Source: Bacteroidota bacterium
GTDB taxonomy: Bacteria > Bacteroidota > Bacteroidia > 2-12-FULL-35-15
Length of the DNA: 64,000 nt
NCBI GenBank assembly: GCA_025963715.1
Contig: JAOQAG010000005.1
Coordinates: forward strand, 1-64,000
Direction of reading: 5' to 3'
Below the pieces are notes generated by a model. The model had not been told where the DNA came from and searched no databases. It worked only from the letters and a program-made list of their open reading frames with translations. Of the stretch, positions 25,143 through 32,402 are shown one piece after another. Position 1 is the stretch's first letter. Every line of letters starts with the position of its first letter. A program made the position numbers and the translations under genes.

Positions 25143-25478
25143 ATGTCAACAAGGTCACATTTTATTTACGGAAATGAAATACAGGGGTTCACTGAGTGCA
25201 GTGAGCCAAGGGAGGTGTTTGGAAAATTTGTTGGTTATGATGCCTATCTGATCATTGGTAAGGAGATCCTAAAATCGATTTCCATCGTCGATCAGTTTTT
25301 AATCGTCAAAATGAAGCATGATTACAAAGAGGTACCGGCTGAATTTAAGATATGGGGCGATGCTATTGTAGAATTTAAATACTGTTTCTTAGACGACGAG
25401 CTGCTTATTCAGCTGGAAGGCGGCCACCACATTACAAAGCAGATTGTAAGTAATGATTATTCAAAACTAAAATTATAA
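25143..25478 (+). CDS. Hypothetical protein of the integrative element
   Basis: 111 residues, no signal peptide or membrane helix. It opens MSTRSHFIYGNEIQGFTECSE and then alternates short beta strands (DAYLIIGKEILKSISIVDQFLIV) ending in QLEGGHHITKQIV. No family is recognised. A 56-residue ORF follows after nine bases, suggesting one transcript. Confidence 0.6.
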   Translation: MSTRSHFIYGNEIQGFTECSEPREVFGKFVGYDAYLIIGKEILKSISIVDQFLIVKMKHDYKEVPAEFKIWGDAIVEFKYCFLDDELLIQLEGGHHITKQIVSNDYSKLKL

Positions 25479-25487
25479 AAAAGCATT

Positions 25488-25658
25488 ATGAGAGAACAAA
25501 AAGAAAGTTTTTTTAGCCGCGAAAAATTAGCTGATATTAGGATTAAAAGCCTTGAATTGGCACACGAGATTAACACCGTTTCCAATGTAAGTTTGGAAAC
25601 GATAATGGCTTCTGCAGAATATATTTACGATTTTATTTTACAAATCCCAGCTGAGTGA
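25488..25658 (+). CDS. Small helical protein of the integrative element
   Basis: 56 residues, MREQKESFFSREKLADIRIK, ending FILQIPAE. Amphipathic helices, no TM segment. It starts nine bases after the 111-residue gene. Its last 34 bases overlap a convergent 42-residue ORF on the other strand. Confidence 0.5.
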   Translation: MREQKESFFSREKLADIRIKSLELAHEINTVSNVSLETIMASAEYIYDFILQIPAE

Positions 25659-25753
25659 TCTGCCGGGAATATCTTAATTGACACAACAACCATTATAGGC
25701 GCTGGTTGGCATTTTACTTTAACCTGATCGCCAGGTTTCAATGTTTTTTCCAT
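25625..25753 (-). CDS. Possible 42-residue basic beta protein
   Basis: MEKTLKPGDQVKVKCQPAPI continues with MVVVSIKIFPADHSAG and ends CKIKS. The GDxVxxxxxxPxMxV pattern recalls DUF2158/YodC-like small beta-barrel proteins. A good -7 element TATATTTG lies about 20 bases upstream on the minus strand, supporting a real gene. It overlaps the end of the plus-strand 56-residue ORF. Confidence 0.4.
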   Translation of the reverse strand: MEKTLKPGDQVKVKCQPAPIMVVVSIKIFPADHSAGICKIKS

Positions 25754-25783
25754 TTGTTTTAGTTTATTTCAAATATAGTTAAA

Positions 25784-27796
25784 ATGTCAACAACTTCACA
25801 ATTCCGTTTTTACCTCGATGGCAACTTGGTTTCTGACCCCTTGAATTGGGACGATTTCACTGAAACCATCGAACGCGACGACACCATTAAAGGCCTTCTT
25901 CCGAAGTATGAGGTGAAACTTAACTTCTCAGGAGGGGGGTATGAATATTTGTATTCCCAATACAAACAAAATGGCTTCTGTAAGCTCGTTGAATTAAAAA
26001 TCGACTACAGGTGTGGTGGCGGTTACAAAACAGCTCTAAATGGCTATATTTTCATTTCGGATTGTAAATTTAATTTAAACAAATGTACGGTTGAATGTGA
26101 TGTGATTGATGATAATTACGGCGCAAGGATTTATAATAACAAAAGCTTAAAAGCAAAATTAGATGTTAAGTATTCAAAGAATGGGGTGGAGATAACCCCA
26201 GCGGCAATAAATATTATGAGTATTTACAGCACAACAAATACGTTTATTGAAAATTGCACAACCTTTCAAATAAAAGAAGTTTTTAGATATTTAATTGATT
26301 TTATGAGTGACGGAAAGGTCGGTTTTGAAAGCGATCTTTTTACAATCCCGGCAGGCATTACTGCGCAAACCGCAGGATGGCTCTATTTGGTTACCGCACT
26401 TGAATTAAGATTAAATAATGGAGATATTCCAAATGTTTCATTTCAAGAAGTTTTTGCTGAAGTAAATAAAAAATATCCGATCGCCTTCACCATCATAAGT
26501 GGATCGGACGGGCGGCCGACAATGAAAATAGAAAGCGAAGACTATTTTTACAAAGAAATTGCAGCGCTTCGATTAAACAGTATTCAAGATTTGCAGCAAT
26601 CTTTTAATAATGAATTACTGTATTCTTCAATTAAATTAGGCGCTCCGGAATCGGATGTGATTGGCAGTTTTCCGCCGATTAGGTTTTTAGCATTTGCCCC
26701 GGAGGAATACCAGGTGCAAGGAGAGTGCAATATTGATAAGGTTTTAGATTTAACGGGCATATACATCGCCGATTCAAACATCATCGAACAACTAACGGCA
26801 ACAGACAGATCAAATGAACAATACGACAAGGAAATATGCTTTATAGAATCAATTTTCGGCGCCGCATCTCAAATAACAAATAGCTTTGTGACACTTACCA
26901 CGCCGATGTATTATAATGCCAATCTAACGAATAATAGGGTGGCAGAGCGATATTTTGTAGCAAACAATATAGCTTACTACTTAGGAAATAATGATCAGGC
27001 ATTTCTAGCTACAAATACAGCAAATCAGGTTATAATATCAGCCGCAAATGCCTATACACAAGATCCGATAACCGGTATTTACTCGCTGTCTGCATCTTCT
27101 TATGTTTCCTTTCAGGATGATTCTACGCCCCCGAATTTTGATACAACCGGAACCTATGATAATACGACTGCAAAATATATATCTCCTGCCGATGGAGTGT
27201 ACGGGTTTGAATCCGTGGTGAAGGTGTCTGTCAGGTTTGTGGCATTTCAAGTTCGATATTTAAATTCAAGAGTTAGGCTCGTTGCTGAGCTATTTGACGC
27301 GTCGGGCACACATGTTAGCGACACGCCATTTTTAGAAAGAAATTACGATGGCATCCAGGGCGGCGATCCGGCCGTAACCGATTCCATTGACTTCGTTACG
27401 CCTGTAATCTATATGCCAGCAACCTGGGGAGTTAAGATAAGAATAGATATTTTCAATGATATTTCGCCACCATCTCAGCCGCCACCAACACTTTACAACA
27501 ACCAAACCACGTTTATAATAACCACGGGTAGCACATTTAAAACAGCTTTTATTCAAAACGGAGGCGGCATTTACGTTTATAAAAATCCGAATAATTATTT
27601 CGTAAGCAGATTTGAGTTTCAGCAACCCCTATCTAATGAAAAATATGAAATATTAAAACTGGATCTTGCAAAAGGCATTGAATTTAACCATGATAAAATA
27701 AATAACAAAAAAGGCTGGATAAGAAAGCTGTCGCGAAAATACGCTACTTCTGAAATGAATTGGGAATTAATTTCACAAATAAATTTTTCATCTTAA
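25784..27796 (+). CDS. 670-residue phage-like structural protein
   Basis: No signal peptide. The N-terminus (FRFYLDGNLVSDPLNWDDF, then RDDTIKGLLPKYEVKL, FSGGGYEYL) and the following GYIFISDCKF / CDVIDDNYGARIYNNKS blocks resemble large proteins of Bacteroidota phages whose role is probably tail or baseplate (from memory, not a search). The middle is beta-rich, with a possible carbohydrate-binding-like region (residues 440-600). The C-terminus GWIRKLSRKYATSEMNWELI is repeated in the 46-residue ORF at 28182. It is the only long gene in the element, so the element is either a phage remnant or has domesticated this protein. Confidence 0.6.
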   Translation: MSTTSQFRFYLDGNLVSDPLNWDDFTETIERDDTIKGLLPKYEVKLNFSGGGYEYLYSQYKQNGFCKLVELKIDYRCGGGYKTALNGYIFISDCKFNLNKCTVECDVIDDNYGARIYNNKSLKAKLDVKYSKNGVEITPAAINIMSIYSTTNTFIENCTTFQIKEVFRYLIDFMSDGKVGFESDLFTIPAGITAQTAGWLYLVTALELRLNNGDIPNVSFQEVFAEVNKKYPIAFTIISGSDGRPTMKIESEDYFYKEIAALRLNSIQDLQQSFNNELLYSSIKLGAPESDVIGSFPPIRFLAFAPEEYQVQGECNIDKVLDLTGIYIADSNIIEQLTATDRSNEQYDKEICFIESIFGAASQITNSFVTLTTPMYYNANLTNNRVAERYFVANNIAYYLGNNDQAFLATNTANQVIISAANAYTQDPITGIYSLSASSYVSFQDDSTPPNFDTTGTYDNTTAKYISPADGVYGFESVVKVSVRFVAFQVRYLNSRVRLVAELFDASGTHVSDTPFLERNYDGIQGGDPAVTDSIDFVTPVIYMPATWGVKIRIDIFNDISPPSQPPPTLYNNQTTFIITTGSTFKTAFIQNGGGIYVYKNPNNYFVSRFEFQQPLSNEKYEILKLDLAKGIEFNHDKINNKKGWIRKLSRKYATSEMNWELISQINFSS

Positions 27797-27811
27797 TAGA
27801 AACGATAATAA

Positions 27812-28150
27812 TCAGAAAGTAAATGTAATCGAAATAATAGTAACGCCGCCTAAAAAATATGAAACAGACGAGATCAAAGAAAGTGTTTTTTGCCGTGATT
27901 CGTAACCGCGCTTGTCGGACTTGTATTGAGAAGCGCTTTTGTAATTGTCAAGACTGGGATATTTTTGATAGCTTTTTATCATTAAAACGGCAGATCCAAT
28001 GAATAAAAACGAACCGCTGACAATTATATCTTGTTTTAGGTTTGGCCGGTTTAGGTGTTGAATTGTGCCGGTTTGAACTGAATCGGTTTGAGAATATGAT
28101 TTACTAACGATCAGAAAACAAACAACAATACATTGGAGTAGTATTTTCAT
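27812..28150 (-). CDS. Signal-peptide/TM protein, paralogue 1
   Basis: 112 residues from the ATG at 28150 (MKILLQCIVVCFLIVSKSYSQ). An earlier ATG at 28183 would add 11 residues and is disfavoured. A first TM segment (IIVSGSFLFIGSAVLMI), a Tyr/Lys-rich linker (SYQKYPSLDNYKSASQYKSDK) and a second TM segment near the end (FLGGVTIISITF). The same layout and spacing recur in the protein at 29564-29902, so the two are diverged paralogues in one element. Confidence 0.65.
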   Translation of the reverse strand: MKILLQCIVVCFLIVSKSYSQTDSVQTGTIQHLNRPNLKQDIIVSGSFLFIGSAVLMIKSYQKYPSLDNYKSASQYKSDKRGYESRQKTLSLISSVSYFLGGVTIISITFTF

Positions 28151-28181
28151 TTGATGTTTTTTTACAAATATAAACAAAAAC

Positions 28182-28322
28182 ATGCTTAAAGATCTTTCAA
28201 AATCACTTCAAGTCAACCCCGATCACCACCACAATAAAACTGCTTGGCTGCGTAAAACATCTCGAAAAATGGCTACTGGGGAATGTACATGGGAATTAAT
28301 TTCTAACTTAAAAAATACTTAA
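28182..28322 (+). pseudogene. Orphan C-terminal fragment related to the 670-residue protein
   Basis: 46 residues. The segment AWLRKTSRKMATGECTWELIS aligns residue for residue with GWIRKLSRKYATSEMNWELIS at the end of the 670-residue protein (shared W-x-R-K-x-S-R-K-x-A-T-x-E-x-x-W-E-L-I-S). It has an ATG but no other domain, so it looks like the residue of a second copy mostly deleted. Confidence 0.6.
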
Positions 28323-28323
28323 A

Positions 28324-28491
28324 ATGAAAAAAGAAGATAAGCTTTTGGTTCTTTTTGTTTCCGCAACAGTAATGGGAACGTTTTCTTTATACGGAGCGGT
28401 TAAATATTATGACTTTCCAAACATATCGCTTGCTGTGTTTTGGTGGCTGCTGTCAATGAAATCAACGTTGGATTTATATGATCAAAGATGA
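28324..28491 (+). CDS. Small two-TM membrane protein of the element
   Basis: 55 residues, MKKEDKLLVLFVSATVMGTF, with a second hydrophobic segment ISLAVFWWLLS. It starts one base after the preceding fragment's stop. In phages, a small TM protein after the tail genes can be a holin, but this is only positional. Confidence 0.45.
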   Translation: MKKEDKLLVLFVSATVMGTFSLYGAVKYYDFPNISLAVFWWLLSMKSTLDLYDQR

Positions 28492-28739
28492 GACTGAAGC
28501 CACGTGGATATTATTTGTAATACCCCTCCACAAATAAGAAAAAGAAGAGCAATTCTTGATAAAATATTATATTTTTTCCATTTTTTTGCTTCGTCTGGAT
28601 CTGCACCGGCCATATTCATACTTTGGATGCCGTCACGAGAAACATCGGCCGGTAGTCCATATTTAAATAGAATCAAAACCCCGATAAGATCAAAGCACAA
28701 CCCAATAACATTAATTAAATAACAAGTTTTCATAATCAA
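28482..28739 (-). CDS. Small two-helix membrane protein
   Basis: 85 residues with TM helices near residues 5-25 (YLINVIGLCFDLIGVLILF) and 62-80 (IALLFLICGGVLQIIST), joined by an acidic linker (NMAGADPDEAKKWKKYN). Its 3' end overlaps the convergent 55-residue ORF by ten bases. No family is recognised. Confidence 0.55.
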   Translation of the reverse strand: MIMKTCYLINVIGLCFDLIGVLILFKYGLPADVSRDGIQSMNMAGADPDEAKKWKKYNILSRIALLFLICGGVLQIISTWLQSHL

Positions 28740-28804
28740 ATATAATTTAAAAAATACTTAATGTTTATTTTTGGATATTACGTAGCTAGGCTTATATGGG
28801 GGTG

Positions 28805-28990
28805 TTAGCATTTAAATTTAAACCATCCGGTTATAACCCCCAAAATAAAACCAAAAACAATTCCAAGCGCCCACCTAATGGTTTCTTTACTTTGAAAAAA
28901 ATTATCACCATACATCCATCTGATTTTTGATTTTTGAGTCCAGTTAATCCTAGCAAAAAATAGCCCGGAATCGTTTTGCACCATTACCAA
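28805..28990 (-). CDS. Small single-TM protein
   Basis: 61 residues. A soluble N-terminal half and one C-terminal TM helix (WALGIVFGFILGVITGWF) with a basic end. Its start overlaps the stop of the DUF4468 gene by seven bases, so it may be coupled to it. Confidence 0.45.
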   Translation of the reverse strand: MVMVQNDSGLFFARINWTQKSKIRWMYGDNFFQSKETIRWALGIVFGFILGVITGWFKFKC

Positions 28991-29532
28991 TCGTTTGAGG
29001 ATTTTGCTGATTTTAAATAATTAGAATAATCGTAAACAGTAGTTTCTAGGTTCGTTTTTAATTTATTCATTATGATAGGCCACTTCTTTGGAGGGCACAC
29101 AATATCCCATCCGCTTGCATCTGGTTCGTTTCCTGGTTCAAAAGGCTGAAGCGCGTAACCGTCGTAAACCCTTCCACCAATTAAATCAGTCGATTTGGCG
29201 CAGTATACATTATCAATGTTCATCTTGTATTTTCCGTCCTTAAATCTAAAAGTAACATTGTACGAGTAATTGTATGTATATAATGCACCCATGAATCCGG
29301 TTTCAGAAACCGAATAAAGCCCTTTAATCATAATTAACCCCGCCTCTTTATCATCATTTTGAATAACATCTTTAGCAGATTTCCATTCTACTGCTATAAA
29401 CATTTTGGTGGCGGAGTACAATTCATCCTTTGTCTTGCCTATAGAATCTATACGTTCCCATTTGTAATCTTTTTGAGAAAACAAAGGCGTCCAGCATAAA
29501 ATTGAAAATACACCTAATAATAGATTTTTCAT
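28984..29532 (-). CDS. Secreted DUF4468 domain protein
   Basis: 182 residues with a signal peptide (MKNLLLGVFSILCWTPLFSQ). The region SKDELYSATKMFIAVEWKSA (first two residues approximate), followed by DKEAGLIMIKGLYSV and YNVTFRFKDGKYKMNIDNV, is the DUF4468 (PF14730) TBP-like fold common in Bacteroidota. Function unknown; periplasmic or outer-membrane associated. Confidence 0.75.
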   Translation of the reverse strand: MKNLLLGVFSILCWTPLFSQKDYKWERIDSIGKTKDELYSATKMFIAVEWKSAKDVIQNDDKEAGLIMIKGLYSVSETGFMGALYTYNYSYNVTFRFKDGKYKMNIDNVYCAKSTDLIGGRVYDGYALQPFEPGNEPDASGWDIVCPPKKWPIIMNKLKTNLETTVYDYSNYLKSAKSSNDW

Positions 29533-29563
29533 ATTAGTTTTTCTTTTAAAACAAATATATAAC

Positions 29564-29902
29564 TTAAAAATTAAAACACAATACTATCAAACCGATTCCC
29601 GCCGCGCCGTAAAACATCCCGGAAACACGCTGTAAATTAATTTGTTTTTCTTTATACCTGCTAGTGGCGGAAAGATAGTCTTTATAGTCACGATAATCCA
29701 ACATCTGAGGCTTTTGCTGATAGGTTCGCACCACGTTAGTAATAGCCCCTATCGCTACCATGCTACCAGAAAAAACAAGGCACTGTTTAACTCCTTTAAT
29801 GTTTGCATTTAAATTTTGAATTGGGTGGTTTTCTTGTGGCTGCGTTTGGGCTGTGGCGCCCGAAAAACAGACCACCATAAAAATAATGAATAATTTTTTC
29901 AT
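29564..29902 (-). CDS. Signal-peptide/TM protein, paralogue 2
   Basis: 112 residues: signal peptide MKKLFIIFMVVCFSGATAQ, TM segment CLVFSGSMVAIGAITNVV, linker RTYQQKPQMLDYRDYKDYLS, and C-terminal TM GMFYGAAGIGLIVLCFNF. It aligns along its length with paralogue 1 (SGS..xIG, YQ..P.LDxY.., S....GG/GAAG, ending FxF). It lies 31 bases upstream of the DUF4468 gene. Confidence 0.65.
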   Translation of the reverse strand: MKKLFIIFMVVCFSGATAQTQPQENHPIQNLNANIKGVKQCLVFSGSMVAIGAITNVVRTYQQKPQMLDYRDYKDYLSATSRYKEKQINLQRVSGMFYGAAGIGLIVLCFNF

Positions 29903-30022
29903 GGAGAGTAGTTTTAAGTTGTATCCGCGTCAAAAATATGAATTATTCTTTCATCTGTAAGATTAATTTATAATCGGGTTTGTGAGATCGAAAAATTGGT
30001 TATACTTTTCCCCAAATTTCAA

Positions 30023-30121
30023 TTATAATGCCTTAACCCTTTTTATTTCACTATGAACAAGCTTAATATTCACCTGGGCGTATGTGCGTTCGGTTGTTTT
30101 GATTGATTTATGGCGGCGCCC
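30023..30121 (-). pseudogene. Tyrosine-recombinase C-terminal remnant
   Basis: The minus strand encodes GRRHKSIKTTERTYAQVNIK and then LVHSEIKRVKAL before the stop. GHKSIKTTxxYAxV is the conserved catalytic His/Tyr block of tyrosine integrases (the Tyr here is the Y of RTYAQV). Upstream the frame breaks within about 30 bases, so the rest of the gene is lost. Its position next to tRNA-Asp fits the integrase of this element. Confidence 0.8.
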
Positions 30122-30200
30122 GGCGATCAACCTTGTTCTTCGCAGTAGAATGGAATTCTATATAGCTGCGGAATATGTTTAAAAATGTGTTTGTTTTCAT

Positions 30201-30230
30201 AAAAAAGAGGGTTGACTTATCGCAACCCTC
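30201..30230 (-). terminator. Element-supplied terminator of tRNA-Asp
   Basis: GAGGGTTG and CAACCCTC form an 8-bp stem followed on the minus strand by TTTTTT, just beyond the tRNA 3' end. It replaces the host terminator at 24709-24745. Confidence 0.75.
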
Positions 30231-30239
30231 TGATCTTCA

Positions 30240-30262
30240 TATTTTGAGCGGTCTGGACGGGA
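30240..30262. repeat. Right attachment site in tRNA-Asp
   Basis: The copy of the 23-bp direct repeat that covers the tRNA acceptor stem 3' strand and part of the T arm. Confidence 0.88.
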
Positions 30263-30322
30263 CTCGAACCCGCGACCTCCTGCGTGACAGGCAGGCATTC
30301 TAACCAGCTGAACTACCAAACC
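30249..30322 (-). tRNA. tRNA-Asp (GTC)
   Basis: 74 nt with acceptor stem GGTTTGG/CCAGACC (one G-U pair), D arm (GTTCAGCTGGTTAGAA), anticodon arm CCTGCCTGTCACGCAGG with anticodon GTC, and T arm with GGTTCGAGTCC. No encoded CCA. Identity element G73 is present. The 3' end serves as the integration site of the neighbouring element. Confidence 0.96.
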
Positions 30323-30566
30323 TCAAAATGTTGTACAATTACTGAACGATGTTCCTCAGAATTGGACTGCAAAAATAGATGAATTTTCCATTCGAGCAAA
30401 CAATATTCTAAAAAATATATTATTTTTTAGTGTTTGCCTTGAAAATCAGGGTATTATTGAATAAAGAAAAGTGTAAATCCCCTCCTAAATTGTGCTTACA
30501 CCGCCAAATCAAGGCATTCAATTTAAAAATTAATGTACTTTTACAAAAATATAACCCCGGATCTCT

Positions 30567-31298
30567 ATGACTTTTCCTGTTATCATTATCGGACTTTTTG
30601 TTGGTGGCATTTTTGTGCTCATCTCACTGATCTTTGGGATCATCTCACTTGCAAACGGTAAAAATAACAATGCCATTGGCTGGGCTATCGGATTGATTAC
30701 TGCACTTGCACTGAGTGTTTTTTCAGGCATAATGCTGGCGCACCATATAAAAGATACGATTGTGGATAATATTGAACAGGCTGAGAAATTCTCTAGTCTG
30801 GAAGCCGAAGCAAATACGCTGGATGGTGAATTTAAGAAGATACAACGCCAGGAATGGCTGGATACATTACAAATGCACATCAATGATAAATACGACGGTA
30901 ATGTCCCTCCAGACTTTTATATCAACAAGAAAGCGGAGGTAGCTGCCGATAAATCGATCACCGTTCCGTTCCTGTATCCTTACCTGATCCGTTACAACCC
31001 ACTTACCTATACCGGGGATCTTATTTTACCGACGAGCGATAGCATTTTTGTAAAAAATGTGTCGGAGCTGGCATTTGACAGCAACTTTGTATTGATCAAG
31101 ATCGATAATACCCAGTCGCCGGAAGCGTTAAAAGAAGGCCATCCTGAAACGGAATATGTGCTGTTTGACCAGCGCACCCGCAATTTTGAGCCTGCACCTA
31201 ATAAAGCCAAGCTCGATGATTTTGCAAACCGCATCGGGTATACCGGTTCTACCGAGCTGAACAACCTTTCGGATGATTATAAAGGCTGGACGGAATAG
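30567..31298 (+). CDS. Membrane-anchored protein of unknown function
   Basis: 243 residues. Two TM helices at the N-terminus (about 4-27 and 37-59), then a short coiled-coil (QAEKFSSLEAEANTLDGEF) and a soluble domain of about 140 residues rich in LPTSDSIFVKNVSELAFD-type beta strands. No family is recognised. It is followed after three bases by the CPBP protease gene, so it may be its partner or regulator (inference). Confidence 0.75.
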   Translation: MTFPVIIIGLFVGGIFVLISLIFGIISLANGKNNNAIGWAIGLITALALSVFSGIMLAHHIKDTIVDNIEQAEKFSSLEAEANTLDGEFKKIQRQEWLDTLQMHINDKYDGNVPPDFYINKKAEVAADKSITVPFLYPYLIRYNPLTYTGDLILPTSDSIFVKNVSELAFDSNFVLIKIDNTQSPEALKEGHPETEYVLFDQRTRNFEPAPNKAKLDDFANRIGYTGSTELNNLSDDYKGWTE

Positions 31299-31301
31299 CA
31301 A

Positions 31302-32108
31302 ATGATCAAACGCATTTTTTCGACTGCCTACACATCTGCAGAAAACGATTCAGAAACCTACCGCCTTCAAAAAGGAACAAAGCCCGATTATAAAGTAATG
31401 CTGATCTGCGTTACCGTGGCTTTTTCACTGACAATGATCAAGTACCTGGGCGATGTACGCTTTATGCTTTCTTTCCTGCAAGGCACACGTTTTACCAACC
31501 TCGCTGCTTCTTTTGATAACATCATGACGGTAAACAAAAATGCCGAACTTTATCGCCTGCTGTATTGGGTGGGAACCATGATCGTTTTTTATTTTATTGT
31601 TCCCGTTGCCCTGATCCGTTTTGTGTTTAAGCAAACCTTATCCGATTACGGACTGCGTTTAAAAGGTGCATTTAAAGATTATCAGCTGTATGTGCTGATG
31701 TTGTGCGTGATGATCCCGCTGGTGTTGTTTTTCTCACGTACGCAAAGTTTCCAGGAGCGTTACCCGTTTTATGACGTACGAAAAGGCGAATCATTCTATC
31801 CCAATTTTGTGATCTGGGAAATTTTTTATTTCCTGCAGTTTTTTGCGCTCGAATTTTTTTTCCGCGGGTTTATGCTGCACGGCACCAAACAACGCTTTGG
31901 ATTTTATTCGGTGTTTGTTATGACCATTCCTTATTGCATGATCCATTACGGAAAACCCTTACCGGAAACCATTGCAGCAATCATTGCCGGAATTGTACTG
32001 GGGACGCTGAGTTTAAAAAGCCGTAGCATCTGGCTGGGCGTTGCCATCCATTACAGCGTAGCTATTACGATGGATCTGTGCTCGATGTATCAGAAAGGGC
32101 TGCTGTAA
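31302..32108 (+). CDS. CPBP family intramembrane metalloprotease
   Basis: 268 residues with about seven TM segments. Abi/CAAX motifs: FFALEFFFRGFML (the E-x3-R, with first catalytic Glu), IPYCMIHYGKPLPE (F/IxxxH) and the C-terminal SIWLGVAIHYSVAITMDL. These families cleave or process prenylated or signal-type peptides in the inner membrane. No bacteriocin genes are close, so the substrate is unknown. Start ATG 31302 lies three bases after the preceding stop. Confidence 0.9.
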   Translation: MIKRIFSTAYTSAENDSETYRLQKGTKPDYKVMLICVTVAFSLTMIKYLGDVRFMLSFLQGTRFTNLAASFDNIMTVNKNAELYRLLYWVGTMIVFYFIVPVALIRFVFKQTLSDYGLRLKGAFKDYQLYVLMLCVMIPLVLFFSRTQSFQERYPFYDVRKGESFYPNFVIWEIFYFLQFFALEFFFRGFMLHGTKQRFGFYSVFVMTIPYCMIHYGKPLPETIAAIIAGIVLGTLSLKSRSIWLGVAIHYSVAITMDLCSMYQKGLL

Positions 32109-32206
32109 GGCAGAATTCGGAAGTTCCAATGCGGAAGTGTACTGGATGTTTTGCTTTGCGCAGATGCTACTATTCTCAAAAAGAAATCAATTCATTATTT
32201 TATACT

Positions 32207-32232
32207 GTCATCCGGGCTTAACCCGGGATGAC
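32207..32232. repeat. GTCATCCGGG/CCCGGGATGAC palindrome
   Basis: Variant of the dispersed palindrome, about 100 bases after the CPBP gene. It is followed by AACTCCGAAGGAAGAG, a flank shared with other copies. Confidence 0.75.
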
Positions 32233-32280
32233 AACTCCGAAGGAAGAGCATTGTAAAACAAACATCCAGTATAAGAAACT

Positions 32281-32398
32281 CATCTACAGCATCCACATAG
32301 ATTGGTATATTAGTAATAATTAGTATTTAGTAGATACACAGATTCGTAGTTTCGTTCCTGTTCCTGCCCGAATCGTTCAGGCGGGCGTTATCTGTACA
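32281..32398. repeat. Dispersed repeat E, inverted copy
   Basis: Reverse complement of 3315-3427. It contains CTACAGCATCCACATAGATTGG and CGAATCGTTCAGGCGGGCG and ends four bases before the stop codon of the PBP4 gene. Confidence 0.8.
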
Positions 32399-32402
32399 AA
32401 TT

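Larger units (their letters stand above)
24769..30262. mobile_element. Degenerate tRNA-Asp integrative element, about 5.5 kb
   Basis: Bounded by 23-bp direct repeats. The intact tRNA-Asp is at the right end and a displaced tRNA 3' end at the left. The integrase survives only as a C-terminal tail next to the tRNA. Cargo: two small plus-strand ORFs, a 670-residue phage-like protein, a duplicated fragment of that protein's C-terminus, two paralogous signal-peptide/TM proteins, other small membrane proteins and a DUF4468 protein. The interval is visibly more AT-rich than its flanks. It probably descends from a phage or satellite. Confidence 0.8.
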
